A stretch of DNA of 64,000 nucleotides from JAVJQS01 sp040218815 (lineage in GTDB: Bacteria; Bacteroidota; Bacteroidia; Flavobacteriales_E; Vicingaceae): contig JAVJQS010000004.1 of NCBI GenBank assembly GCA_040218815.1, positions 434,001-498,000 of the forward strand, given 5' to 3'. Under the pieces are notes generated by a model, which saw nothing but the letters and a program-made list of their open reading frames with translations, ran no database searches and had not been told where the DNA came from. The translations under genes and the position numbers were made by a program. Positions 43,219-51,705 of the stretch are shown here, in pieces. How positions within the stretch are numbered: the stretch's first letter is position 1; each line of letters begins with the position of its first letter.

Positions 43219-44646
43219 ATGAAACGATTTTTAATTACTTTTTTAATTGGAATAAGCCTTTTTAGCATAGAAGGCTATTCTCAAGAATATGAAATAAAGA
43301 TTAAAGTAGACGGTTTATCTGACACAACAGCATTTCTGGCTTATTATTATGGAAAGGGTCAATACTATAAAGATACCGCTGAAGTAAATAATAAAGGAGA
43401 AATGACTTTTGCAGGTAAAGACTCTTTAGCTCATGGCATGTACTCTTTAATATTGAACGATGTTAAATACCTAGACTTCATTGTTGATAATCAGAAATTC
43501 AGCCTTACAACAGATACTGTCAACTCAATAGAAGCTATGAAAATTAAAGGTAGCCCTGAGAATGAACTGTTTTATGAATACTTAAATTTTTTAAATGTTC
43601 GCCAGCGTGAAGCCAAATCATTGCAAAGTGAATTGGAAAATGCTGATGAAAGCAGAAAAGAAGAGATAAATGAACGCATGAGCATGCTTGATAAAGAGGT
43701 AAGAACTTATATTGATGAGTTACATTCCGATCATGAAGGTTCATTTACAAGCAATTTTATCTATGCTCTTGAGTTCCCGCAGGTTCCAGAACCACCAAAA
43801 AACGATGATGGAAGTATTGACAGCAATTTTGCATTCAATTATTTTAAGGAACACTTTTTTGATAACCTAGATTTTACAGATCAACGTTTACTCAATTCTT
43901 CTACTTATCATGAAAAAGTTTTTTATTACATGAATAAGCTCACTCTACAAGATCCAGATTCAATAATAAAATCTGTTGACTATATATTAGGTTTGGCAGC
44001 TCAAAATCCTGAATTGTTTAAATATACTCTTTCAAACCTAACCTATAAATACGAACGATCTGAGCAAATGGGAATGGACGCTGTTTTTGTTCATTTAGCC
44101 AAAAACTACTTTATGAAGGGAATGGCTGACGATTGGTTTGGAGAAAAAGAATTGAAAAAGTTATCTGAGCGTGCTAATTCATTAGAACCTTTGCTAATTG
44201 GCAAAAAAGCTCCAAATATTGTTGTAAAAGATACGGCTCAAGAACAATTTATAGAATTATATAAAATCAAAGCAAAATATACTGTAGTTTATATTTGGTC
44301 ACCAGAATGCGGACATTGCAAAATTGCTACTCCAAAGCTTAAGAAAATTTACGATAAATACAAAGATAAGGGCGTGGAGGTCTTTGGTGTTGGCAATGAG
44401 TTTGAAAATAAAGAATGGTTAGAGTTTATTCGCAAACACGATCTAAACTGGATAAATGGCTCTGATGGTGGAGATTTTAGAAGCAATTTCAGAACATTAT
44501 ATGATGTTTACAGTACTCCACAGACCTATTTGTTGGATGAGAACAAGGTAATTCTTTCTAAAAAAATGAGTGTAGAATCGCTAGAGAACATTCTAGAGTT
44601 TTACTTTAAAGGTGAAGAAAAAGCTAATGGAGAAGAAAAGAAATGA
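43219..44646 (+). CDS. Thioredoxin-like (TlpA) protein with DUF4369-type domain
   Basis: 475 residues. Signal peptide (LITFLIGISLFSIEGYSQ), then a DUF4369-like beta domain (~25-125: FLAYYYGKGQYYKDTAEV, YLDFIVDNQKFSL), a helical middle, and a C-terminal thioredoxin fold with WSPECGHCKIATPKL (CxxC near residue 366) and the cis-Pro at STPQTYLLD. It is probably a periplasmic thiol-disulfide protein. It overlaps the SCO gene by ATGA, which suggests cooperation in thiol reduction for copper delivery to cytochrome oxidase. Confidence 0.88.
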   Translation: MKRFLITFLIGISLFSIEGYSQEYEIKIKVDGLSDTTAFLAYYYGKGQYYKDTAEVNNKGEMTFAGKDSLAHGMYSLILNDVKYLDFIVDNQKFSLTTDTVNSIEAMKIKGSPENELFYEYLNFLNVRQREAKSLQSELENADESRKEEINERMSMLDKEVRTYIDELHSDHEGSFTSNFIYALEFPQVPEPPKNDDGSIDSNFAFNYFKEHFFDNLDFTDQRLLNSSTYHEKVFYYMNKLTLQDPDSIIKSVDYILGLAAQNPELFKYTLSNLTYKYERSEQMGMDAVFVHLAKNYFMKGMADDWFGEKELKKLSERANSLEPLLIGKKAPNIVVKDTAQEQFIELYKIKAKYTVVYIWSPECGHCKIATPKLKKIYDKYKDKGVEVFGVGNEFENKEWLEFIRKHDLNWINGSDGGDFRSNFRTLYDVYSTPQTYLLDENKVILSKKMSVESLENILEFYFKGEEKANGEEKK

Positions 44647-45302
44647 AAAATAAACTTGCGATTATAATACCCGCTGTTATTTTGGCTGTGGGCATAGGAA
44701 TTGCCTACCAAATGATCAAGGCAGGCAGAACTTTACCCGTTTATACCCCTGCTATGATAAATCCAGATTTAGTGGATGAGTCAAAACAGAATGTTACTGA
44801 AAATCATAAAATTCCTGCATTTGAATTGGTAGATGAGGAAGGAGAACCTTTTACTGAGTCAAATTTAGAAGGCAAGTATTATGTTGCAGACTTTTTCTTT
44901 ACCACCTGCCCCACAATCTGTCCTGACATGAGTTCTCAAATGATGCGTGTTCAAAAAGAATTTAAGAACCATCCAGATTTTATGTTAGTTTCCCATTCGG
45001 TACAACCGGAAGTAGACTCAGCAGAAATTTTAAAGGAGTATGCACTACGTTATGAAGCCATACCTGGTAAGTGGGTGTTTTTAACAGGAGATAAAAAGAT
45101 GATTTACGACTTGGCCAGAAAGGCCTATTTTGCCGCCGTTACAGAAGGAGATGGAGGTCCAAATGATTTTATTCATACTGAAAACTTTGTATTGATAGAT
45201 AAAAAAAAGCGCATTCGAGGATTTTATGATGGCACCTCTGAACAGTCTGTTAACCAATTAATTACTGATATTTCAATTTTAGAACAAGAATATGAAGACT
45301 AG
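44643..45302 (+). CDS. SCO1/SenC family copper chaperone
   Basis: 219 residues with an N-terminal membrane anchor (~6-24). The thioredoxin-like SCO fold has the copper/thiol motif TTCPTICPDM (CxxxC) near residue 90 and the distal His in FIHTENFVLID. SCO proteins metallate the CuA site of cytochrome c oxidase. Coupled to the thioredoxin-like gene upstream and to a small lipoprotein gene downstream (11-bp overlap). Confidence 0.92.
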   Translation: MKNKLAIIIPAVILAVGIGIAYQMIKAGRTLPVYTPAMINPDLVDESKQNVTENHKIPAFELVDEEGEPFTESNLEGKYYVADFFFTTCPTICPDMSSQMMRVQKEFKNHPDFMLVSHSVQPEVDSAEILKEYALRYEAIPGKWVFLTGDKKMIYDLARKAYFAAVTEGDGGPNDFIHTENFVLIDKKKRIRGFYDGTSEQSVNQLITDISILEQEYED

Positions 45303-45519
45303 ACAGTTGATTATTTTTATATCAACTATTTTGCTTTTTTTATCATGCGGTCCTTACAGAGGGTTTAAGGGAGTGAATGACAAAGGCATGAAAAATAATG
45401 AAATGCCTAGCGAAAGAGTAAGAGAAGATTACAGAAAAAAAGAGAAGAAGATGCAACGCCAGTATAATAGAGAAATGCGCAAGCGAGCTAAACGCTTAGG
45501 AACAACAAAAAAGAGATAG
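45292..45519 (+). CDS. Small basic lipoprotein
   Basis: 75 residues. A lipoprotein signal (IFISTILLFLSC-G) gives a mature chain of about 57 residues that is rich in Lys/Arg in its second half (RKKEKKMQRQYNREMRKR). Not recognised as a family. Its ATG lies inside the SCO gene, which suggests coupled translation and a role near the cell envelope. Confidence 0.65.
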   Translation: MKTRQLIIFISTILLFLSCGPYRGFKGVNDKGMKNNEMPSERVREDYRKKEKKMQRQYNREMRKRAKRLGTTKKR

Positions 45520-45562
45520 TTTTTTCACTTTATGCTGCAAATCTAATTTAAACGATTTGTGG

Positions 45563-45946
45563 CTATATTCTATCTTTAATATATTCAACCTTTTTCTTTC
45601 CATGAGGTTTTGGTTTGCCATCATCTCCTAAATTAACCATTGTGATGTTTTCAATGGTGAGAATTGGTTTTCTACTCATTTTATTTCTTGCAACACAACT
45701 TAAGGTAATCGATGTAGTTCCAAAATGCTCCACTTGAATACCTAACTCTACAATATCACCTTGCTTAGCTGAGCTAACAAAATTTATTTCAGACATAAAT
45801 TTTGTTGCAATTTTTTTATTGTCAAATTGAATCATAGTATATAGAGCGGCCTCCTCGTCAATCCACTGCAATAATCGACCCCCAAATAAATTATTATTTG
45901 GGTTTAAATCTTCAGGTTTTACCCATTTTCGACTGTGAAAATTCAT
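45563..45946 (-). CDS. Acyl-CoA thioesterase, hotdog fold (YciA-like)
   Basis: 127 residues, a single hotdog domain. NNNLFGGRLLQWIDEEAALY carries the Asn and catalytic Asp/Glu of the YciA/ACOT family; FVSSAKQGDIVELGIQVEHFGTTS forms the central strands. It hydrolyses acyl-CoA thioesters in the cytoplasm. Single gene converging with the lipoprotein gene. Confidence 0.88.
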   Translation of the reverse strand: MNFHSRKWVKPEDLNPNNNLFGGRLLQWIDEEAALYTMIQFDNKKIATKFMSEINFVSSAKQGDIVELGIQVEHFGTTSITLSCVARNKMSRKPILTIENITMVNLGDDGKPKPHGKKKVEYIKDRI

Positions 45947-46067
45947 TTTTTTGACAAAAGTAAACTTGTTTATTCTTGATAATGCGATGATTGGTTGATT
46001 TTTTAAAGTTTATTTAAAATTTGATTTATTTTTTGAGGTAGCAGCTTTTTTGTTTGTGAACAAATAT

Positions 46068-46075
46068 TATCTTTG
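46068..46075 (+). promoter_or_regulatory. Candidate promoter -7 element for tRNA locus
   Basis: TATCTTTG fits TAnnTTTG 15 nt before the truncated tRNA copy. A TTG at 46050-46052 is at 15 nt rather than 19 nt spacing. It would transcribe through the truncated copy into the intact tRNA. Confidence 0.45.
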
Positions 46076-46089
46076 CGCCCCTAAAAAAT

Positions 46090-46131
46090 GGCGAGGTAGC
46101 TCAGTTGGTTAGAGCGTCGGATTCATAACCC
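46090..46131 (+). pseudogene. Truncated 5' half of tRNA-Met
   Basis: 42 nt identical, except for one base in the D-loop, to the first 42 nt of the intact tRNA at 46206. The match ends just after the anticodon loop (ATAACCC). The rest is replaced by CTCAGC-ACAAAA-GCTGAG (a 6-bp hairpin overlapping the end) and AT-rich sequence. It cannot fold into a tRNA. The copies are offset by 116 bp, so it looks like an insertion or duplication scar at the anticodon. Confidence 0.9.
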
Positions 46132-46205
46132 TCAGCACAAAAGCTGAGTAAAAAAAATGAAGTTTGTTCTTAAAAGTATTTAAACCACACAATATAAAAT
46201 CCTAA

Positions 46206-46279
46206 GGCGAGGTAGCTCAGATGGTTAGAGCGTCGGATTCATAACCCGGAGGTCACGGGTTCAATTCCCGTTCTCGCTA
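46206..46279 (+). tRNA. tRNA-Met (anticodon CAU)
   Basis: 74 nt fold into a full cloverleaf. The acceptor arm GGCGAGG pairs with TCTCGCT (two wobbles), D-arm GCTC/GAGC, anticodon loop TTCATAA, and T-arm ACGGG-TTCAATT-CCCGT with discriminator A; CCA is not encoded. The anticodon arm has a closing A-C mismatch. CAU could also be read as a lysidine-modified Ile tRNA, but elongator/initiator Met is the default. The gene borders the integrated island and is its probable attachment site. Confidence 0.92.
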
Positions 46280-46294
46280 CAACCCAAACAAAAA

Positions 46295-46320
46295 CCCCTG
46301 AAATTTAACGATTTCAGGGG
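46295..46320 (-). terminator. Rho-independent terminator of the Argonaute gene
   Basis: CCCCTGAAAT / ATTTCAGGGG form a perfect 10-bp stem with a 6-nt loop. On the minus strand the stem is followed by TTTTTGTTT, a classical U-tract, so it should end the transcript of the Argonaute gene. Read on plus, it could also help end tRNA transcripts. Confidence 0.8.
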
Positions 46321-46358
46321 TGTGTTTGGAAAGTGTGTTTGGAGAGTGTGTTTGGAAC
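46320..46358. repeat. Triple 13-bp direct repeat next to attachment site
   Basis: GTGTGTTTGGAAA, GTGTGTTTGGAGA and GTGTGTTTGGAAC follow each other without gaps. They lie 40 bp from the tRNA 3' end. Repeats of this size near an attachment site often serve as integrase arm-binding sites; this is an inference. Confidence 0.75.
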
Positions 46359-46403
46359 TCTCTAATTTTAAAACTTTATTGGCCGTTGCTTCAAATTGAT
46401 TTG

Positions 46404-49400
46404 CTAAATAAAGTATCTGTAATCGTATTCAATTTTTTCTCTATTTTCTATTAGCTTTCCTATTCTAGCAATATCATTTGAAGAGGAAATTGTTGCAGGT
46501 AATTGTGAATACATATTTAATGAATTCCAATTCATTTTAGTTAAACCCAATACTTCATTAGCAATTTGTTCCAAAGAACCTGTTCCATGATGTTTAATAA
46601 TTTTTAGAGGTTTTGGAATATACCTTCCTCCGGGGTAGAAGTTAAATTTTGGATTCTTAACCGAAGGTACAACTCCGTGAGCCCAAAGCAGTGCTTCCCG
46701 TCCATTCAATTGCACACAAGTACCTCTTGAAACTGAAAAGCCATCAATTAAAGTTTCTCCATTCCTTGTTTTGCTTGAAACATATTTAATATCATTTTCA
46801 ACATTGATCTCAACTAAATCTACGGTATCAATATCAGTATTATCATATAAACTGTCTAAAATTCCTTGCTTCTCATCAGAAGTATAAAATGTTCTTTTAT
46901 GAATTACTACTCTTTTCGGTATTTCATTCATAGAATCATAGAATAGATTTATTACATTTTTTCCAAATTCATAAGCATCGTCATAGCTTAGGTGAGGTTT
47001 CTTATGTCTCCATTGTATTTTCTCATTATTAATCTTAGATAGTTTATATTTTAACCCTTCGCCCGATGAACTATATATATGACTGCAACCTAATATAATA
47101 TGGCCTTTCTCTTCTTTTTTTGAATCAATACTGTAACCAATACCTGCAAAAGCCGTTTTCTTATCTGAATTTGCTAAAATCCAAGGTGTTCTCAGTGACT
47201 TAACGAAATACGATAAAGACAGCCACCAATTTATTTGGCAGCTTTGTCTGTCATCCTTAATGGTTTTCTCTCTAATAAATTGAGAGGTAATTCTTTTTTC
47301 AACGCAAAAAGCTTTTACGTAATCATGTAAATCGTATGATTCTCCATCGTCTTCATAACTTGTAAAGTTTTCCCATCTTGCTGGAATATAAATTACTAAT
47401 ACTTTTTGATTGCCTGTTGCATTCAGTTTTGTGATTTTGTCACAAATATTTCGTTTGATTTCATGAATATTCTCTTTAAAGCTTTTGCTTACAGGTTCGT
47501 CTATAGTTTCCCAACTATTAGATGTAGGCTCAGGAATATTCAGACTTAGTCCATAGGTGTTATAGAAACCCTTGAAGTCAATAATATAGTCCTCTTTCTC
47601 GCTATATTTTGAAATCTCTTGATTTTGTTTAGATAGGAACTCAAATACAATTTTTGAATCTTGCTCTGGAGATATTACACCTAAATGTATCGTAGAGTCT
47701 AAGAATGTATTTAAGCTAGTTTCAAATGGTTTATTTTGTAATAGCCCACGCATTGGATGAGTATCTGTTGAATTATTATTTCCATGCTTAGTTGAAAATA
47801 ATAAAGAACACTCTTGAAATTGAACTCCTTTAAGTTTCATGAACTTATCTGGGACATTGTGAACATTTGTATACTGGTTATTTAGATCGCAGATGTTGGT
47901 AAATATTGGAGCTTTGCTAATTTTAAAGTTAAACCCACTACCTGAGCTTTCAGGAAACTCGTACTTACTTTGCACAAATAGAGTTTTTCTCCACCCATCT
48001 ACATAATCATTAAACTGACTATTCCATATTTTATGATAAAATGTAATACCAACTTGTTGAGTAATTTCTTTTGTAACGACATCACTAGCAATCTGAAAAC
48101 TTGGATTTAAGGTAAGGTAAAAGCTGCCATTTATCTTTTCAAGAGAAAGCTTAATGGCATTAAATACCTTTTGATTAGCAATCTGTTGATGTTTATCTGA
48201 CCATATTTTATCCCTGAAATTTGTTTTTAAATTATTAGATAATGACAATAGTTTGCAAATAGCAGTCAACATTAGAGAGTTAATTCCCGAATGATGAATT
48301 CTAATGTCAGTTAAAGGTTTTCTAACAATATCTCCCGAAATGATTCCCTTAAAGGCGTTTTTCACAGTTTCTAATGTGCCAAATGCCCATATTTTGCCTT
48401 CATGCGGTATTGCAGTTAAATCATATCTTTTTAGAGCAATATCATTTACTACTTCCCAAGGTTTACCTGATAAATTAGCGTTAAAAACAAAAATTTCGTC
48501 TGGGAACTTTAATTGATAACAGTTGCTTTTTAAAACCTTATTAATTCTTGATGGCTTCAAATCAAAAGGAGTGAATTCGTCGTCTGAACTATGAGATAAT
48601 TGAATTGATTTAAGGTCTTTTTTTAAATTGCTATTGTCCTCAACAACTAATTTAGTGAGATTTAGCATCGTAGTATCAAACCCATCAGTTGGAATATAGA
48701 ATGCTTGTCTACCATTTTCATTTGCATGATTAATCAAATCAGCAACTTCTTTATTCTTATTTATTCCATATCCACACCAAAAAAGCATGCCTCCTCCATT
48801 CTTTGAATATGCATCAAACAAAGCTTTCATTAAAGATTCATCACGACCGCTATAACCTACAACAATAAGATGTTTATCGGACACATATTCAATAAGTTTT
48901 TGTCTAAATGTTTCATCTTGTTCTTTTAATTCCTCATCAGTATTTTTTAAATCCCCGTATTTAAAATCTCCATGTAATTTAATGATAGGTAACTCAGTTC
49001 GATTTTGAGTCCGTTGGTTTATTCTACTTACGGTATCAAGACTTATTTCCAATTCTTGAACACCACCTAATACACAGGAATTTTTTATTAAATCATCAAA
49101 ATTTGTAGTCCATACTGAGTCAAGTATCCCTTGTTTTAAGAGCAAAGGAATTGTCCTATAGCCTACCGCAGGTTTGGTATTAGAACAAATTTTTTGAAAA
49201 TATTGACTTCTATTTTTGTCTATTGGGAAACATTTCTTAGCATAAAAAGAATATTCATTTTTACTTCCATTATCAACATAATTTCCTTGATTGTCTAACC
49301 ATGTTTGAATAGTTTTTTGAACCTTTGGATTTCTAAAATTATTTATCCATTCATTTGTCGATGAATTGTTAGTTTTATAGATTGTACCTTTCCAATCCCA

Positions 49401-49526
49401 AATACAGTCTATTGCTGAAGGAATACCAGAACTTACAGAAGCACCTGCACCTAATAAAAGAGAGTAAGTGTCATTTTTGCTTATTGCAACAGACCTGAGA
49501 AATTCATCAAATTCTAATTGTTTCAT
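46404..49526 (-). CDS. SIR2-APAZ-MID-PIWI single-chain short Argonaute (SPARSA-type)
   Basis: 1040 residues. Residues 1-~295 are a SIR2-like NADase: LLLGAGASVSSGIPSA (23-38), TTNFDDLI with Asn142, IIKLHGD with His185, IVVGYSGRDESL (221-232). Residues ~310-680 match the APAZ position. The MID domain (~705-785) has the 5'-end pocket pattern YDLHDYVKAF ... ITSQFIREKT ... YFVKSL, keeping the Lys, Gln and Lys. The PIWI domain (~790-1035) has lost the catalytic tetrad: the first Asp site reads AGIGYS and the later Asp site reads VVIHKRT. Short Argonautes of this type use a guide to sense invading DNA and activate SIR2 to deplete NAD+, aborting infection. It sits between the tRNA and integrase as island cargo, with a terminator behind it and a palindrome ahead. 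Confidence 0.92.
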   Translation of the reverse strand: MKQLEFDEFLRSVAISKNDTYSLLLGAGASVSSGIPSAIDCIWDWKGTIYKTNNSSTNEWINNFRNPKVQKTIQTWLDNQGNYVDNGSKNEYSFYAKKCFPIDKNRSQYFQKICSNTKPAVGYRTIPLLLKQGILDSVWTTNFDDLIKNSCVLGGVQELEISLDTVSRINQRTQNRTELPIIKLHGDFKYGDLKNTDEELKEQDETFRQKLIEYVSDKHLIVVGYSGRDESLMKALFDAYSKNGGGMLFWCGYGINKNKEVADLINHANENGRQAFYIPTDGFDTTMLNLTKLVVEDNSNLKKDLKSIQLSHSSDDEFTPFDLKPSRINKVLKSNCYQLKFPDEIFVFNANLSGKPWEVVNDIALKRYDLTAIPHEGKIWAFGTLETVKNAFKGIISGDIVRKPLTDIRIHHSGINSLMLTAICKLLSLSNNLKTNFRDKIWSDKHQQIANQKVFNAIKLSLEKINGSFYLTLNPSFQIASDVVTKEITQQVGITFYHKIWNSQFNDYVDGWRKTLFVQSKYEFPESSGSGFNFKISKAPIFTNICDLNNQYTNVHNVPDKFMKLKGVQFQECSLLFSTKHGNNNSTDTHPMRGLLQNKPFETSLNTFLDSTIHLGVISPEQDSKIVFEFLSKQNQEISKYSEKEDYIIDFKGFYNTYGLSLNIPEPTSNSWETIDEPVSKSFKENIHEIKRNICDKITKLNATGNQKVLVIYIPARWENFTSYEDDGESYDLHDYVKAFCVEKRITSQFIREKTIKDDRQSCQINWWLSLSYFVKSLRTPWILANSDKKTAFAGIGYSIDSKKEEKGHIILGCSHIYSSSGEGLKYKLSKINNEKIQWRHKKPHLSYDDAYEFGKNVINLFYDSMNEIPKRVVIHKRTFYTSDEKQGILDSLYDNTDIDTVDLVEINVENDIKYVSSKTRNGETLIDGFSVSRGTCVQLNGREALLWAHGVVPSVKNPKFNFYPGGRYIPKPLKIIKHHGTGSLEQIANEVLGLTKMNWNSLNMYSQLPATISSSNDIARIGKLIENREKIEYDYRYFI

Positions 49527-49548
49527 ATTTATTCACATTAGATAGTAA

Positions 49549-49572
49549 TTGATGGTTGGTACTAACCATCAA
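49549..49572. promoter_or_regulatory. 24-bp palindrome before the Argonaute start, operator candidate
   Basis: TTGATGGTT (49549-49557) and AACCATCAA (49564-49572) are perfect inverted arms around GGTACT, which is itself palindromic but for one base. It ends 22 bp before the Argonaute ATG at 49526. A looser ATCGAA...TTCGAT inverted pair lies nearby (about 49594-49616). A dimeric repressor site or an mRNA hairpin over the 5' leader are both possible. Confidence 0.6.
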
Positions 49573-49678
49573 AATAAAACTACAATTTAACTATCGAAAA
49601 TTTTTGATCTTCGATTTGTAATTATCAACAGTTATGTACTGGTTCTTAAGTAAAAACAATAGTTTACTGCGAACTTAT

Positions 49679-51061
49679 CTAAGCAGCCTTCCTTTTATCA
49701 TCCAATTCTGTCAAGGATAGATTTTTTGCTTGAGATACTATCTTTTTCTTGTTCAAATAGAACTCAAGTATAGTGTCTACATTTTGATCGGTAACTGCTT
49801 TTGTTTTATCACCGAATACCGAATACATTAGAGTTACATAAGTTTTTCTTAAATGCTTAAACGAAATATCGGGATCATTGCCTGTAAGTTTCCAATAATG
49901 ACTGAATGATTTGCTTATCCAATTTTTTACCGTTACTCTGTTTTCATGTTCAGGACAAATGATGTATTGATCTGTTTCCTTGAACTTTTTAAAACCAAGT
50001 CTATTAATGAGCTTAAATAAACCTAAAGTAATTGGTATAAGACGCTCTTTATCACTTTTACGGATTTTATTCACCTTGTAGTTCGGGATCGTTATGATTC
50101 TCTCATCCATGTTAATGAAACTCCACTTCATCAGTACGATACCATCTCTTCGTTCACCTGTTTCTAAAGCAAGTTGATAAGCACTTTTCAACCATGGTCT
50201 AAAGTGATTTCTCAGGTATATCTTATTCCGATCACTCATTTCGTAAACTCCATTCCTTTTATTGACCACCTTCAATAAGTCTTGAAATTCGTCAAGCTCA
50301 ATTATTCGATTGGTAGATCTAACATACTTTTTATTGACTCCCTCAAAAGGGTTAGTAATTTGAATTCCCAACTCTTCCTTCACATACTTAAAGAAGGCAC
50401 GGTTATCTGCCATCTTATTGTTGTAGGTTCGTGGAGCATATAGTGGCTCTCCGTTTTCTTTCTTTGAATCAACTAAGTATTCATGGAAATAACCAACTTC
50501 GTAATCTCCAATATCTGTTATGAGTTTGGTGTTGATATCTATGTTTCTTTCTTTTAAAGCATCTTTAAAAATCTTAATACTTTTTATGTAGCCTTTAATG
50601 GTTTTATCATCTTTAATCCGATGCTTATGTGCCGGAATGTTTACTCCATACAAAAAGTCGATATATCTTGCCAAAAGTGACCGGAATGACAAATCAAAAA
50701 TTTTCTCTTTATTAAGAGTTTGACTTTTTACAGCCTCAGTTGCTTTTGAACTCTCAACTGCCTTTTGTTCTTCAATTGTTTCTTCTTCAAAAGTTGCTCC
50801 TTTCAGGGATTCAATAAACTCCTTTGCCTGTTGTTGAAATTCATGGTAATCCCTTGTCTTAAATTGCCTTACAATATACTTTGAACCTGAATTTGGCACA
50901 TAGTATCTAAGCAGAAATTTATGCCTGTGTAAGAATTTACAGGTTTTGACTTTTTTACCCGTGAGATTACAATTTTCATACACTAATCTATTGCATTTAG
51001 TGCATCGGATATACTCATATTTCCCTCTATCTCTTTTCGGTATTTTAAGTGGCTCATTCAT
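49679..51061 (-). CDS. Tyrosine recombinase (integrase) with Cys-rich N-terminus
   Basis: 460 residues. The catalytic domain has LETGERRDGIVLMKW (first Arg), a Lys-containing beta hairpin around NYKVNKIRKSDKERLIPI, SFKHLRKTYVTLMY (HxxR) and a late Tyr in ILEFYLNKKK. A SAM-like core-binding domain precedes it (about 130-240). The N-terminus is unusual: CTKC, then Cys, Cys and His residues up to FLHRHKF, which looks like a zinc-binding module, followed by a linker rich in Glu/Ala/Thr. It should integrate and excise the island at the tRNA-Met. The protein ends in Lys-Ala-Ala. It overlaps the excisionase-like gene by 8 bp. Confidence 0.92.
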   Translation of the reverse strand: MNEPLKIPKRDRGKYEYIRCTKCNRLVYENCNLTGKKVKTCKFLHRHKFLLRYYVPNSGSKYIVRQFKTRDYHEFQQQAKEFIESLKGATFEEETIEEQKAVESSKATEAVKSQTLNKEKIFDLSFRSLLARYIDFLYGVNIPAHKHRIKDDKTIKGYIKSIKIFKDALKERNIDINTKLITDIGDYEVGYFHEYLVDSKKENGEPLYAPRTYNNKMADNRAFFKYVKEELGIQITNPFEGVNKKYVRSTNRIIELDEFQDLLKVVNKRNGVYEMSDRNKIYLRNHFRPWLKSAYQLALETGERRDGIVLMKWSFINMDERIITIPNYKVNKIRKSDKERLIPITLGLFKLINRLGFKKFKETDQYIICPEHENRVTVKNWISKSFSHYWKLTGNDPDISFKHLRKTYVTLMYSVFGDKTKAVTDQNVDTILEFYLNKKKIVSQAKNLSLTELDDKRKAA

Positions 51062-51398
51062 CGTCCCAATCTTTTAAAAGTTGGGCAGCATTATTGCTTT
51101 GCGATTGATAAGTTTGAACCTTATTGACAAGGTCTTTTAATTTTATTCCTCGCTTTTTAAGTTCTTCTGCCCATGTTGATGGGAATTGATGCTTAATTGC
51201 TTTAATTAAATCTTTTTGTTGTGTATCAATCCAATCCGTCTCTAATATTCTCCTTCTTCTTCCGTCTCCAAATACGTTGATTTTCTTCTTCTGACACCAA
51301 CGTAATACGGATCTGAATCCTTTTCCTGTAAATCCAAGCATACTCTTTACTTCTTGTAATGATATGGTCTTAAATTTTTCGCTTTTTTCCTTCTCCAT
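51054..51398 (-). CDS. Excisionase-like winged-helix protein
   Basis: 114 residues. ISLQEVKSMLGFTGKGFRSV and then CQKKKINVFGDGRRRRILET form a MerR/Xis-like winged helix (helix-turn-helix plus wing), followed by a basic helical tail. Its gene overlaps the integrase gene by 8 bp on the same strand. The arrangement points to a recombination directionality factor or a regulator of the integrase. Confidence 0.75.
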   Translation of the reverse strand: MEKEKSEKFKTISLQEVKSMLGFTGKGFRSVLRWCQKKKINVFGDGRRRRILETDWIDTQQKDLIKAIKHQFPSTWAEELKKRGIKLKDLVNKVQTYQSQSNNAAQLLKDWDDE

Positions 51399-51705
51399 AA
51401 TCTTCCCTTCTTACTTAAATTTTGAACTTTCAGCTCCTTTTATTTTTTGTCTATTTGATCTTTTTTATGATTCGTAGTACACTATTTAACTGGTTATTGT
51501 GTTATTAATGGTAAAAAATTGCACATTGTGATGTCGAAGACAAGAATGATTTTATCCAACAACTTTACTTTATCTGAGGACAATTCCTCGGTAGAATCAA
51601 CTTTTTGTTCCAACCATACAACAACCATTTAATAGGCTTACTATTTAATCAAACTGTCGCTCTCTCACTTAGCAATTTTCTATTCAACTTAATAGTGATA
51701 GTTAA
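51399..51705. other. 307-bp divergent control region
   Basis: Gene-free region between the minus-strand xis-like gene and a plus-strand small gene, so it must contain at least two promoters. A short hairpin GAGGA-CAAT-TCCTC lies near 51577-51590. No -33/-7 pair could be assigned with confidence. Confidence 0.5.

Noticed and set aside
46090..46131. Second functional tRNA gene
   Set aside because: Only the 5' 42 nt are present; the T-arm and 3' acceptor strand are missing.
46320..46358. CRISPR or minisatellite
   Set aside because: Only three gapless 13-bp units; better explained as att-site direct repeats.
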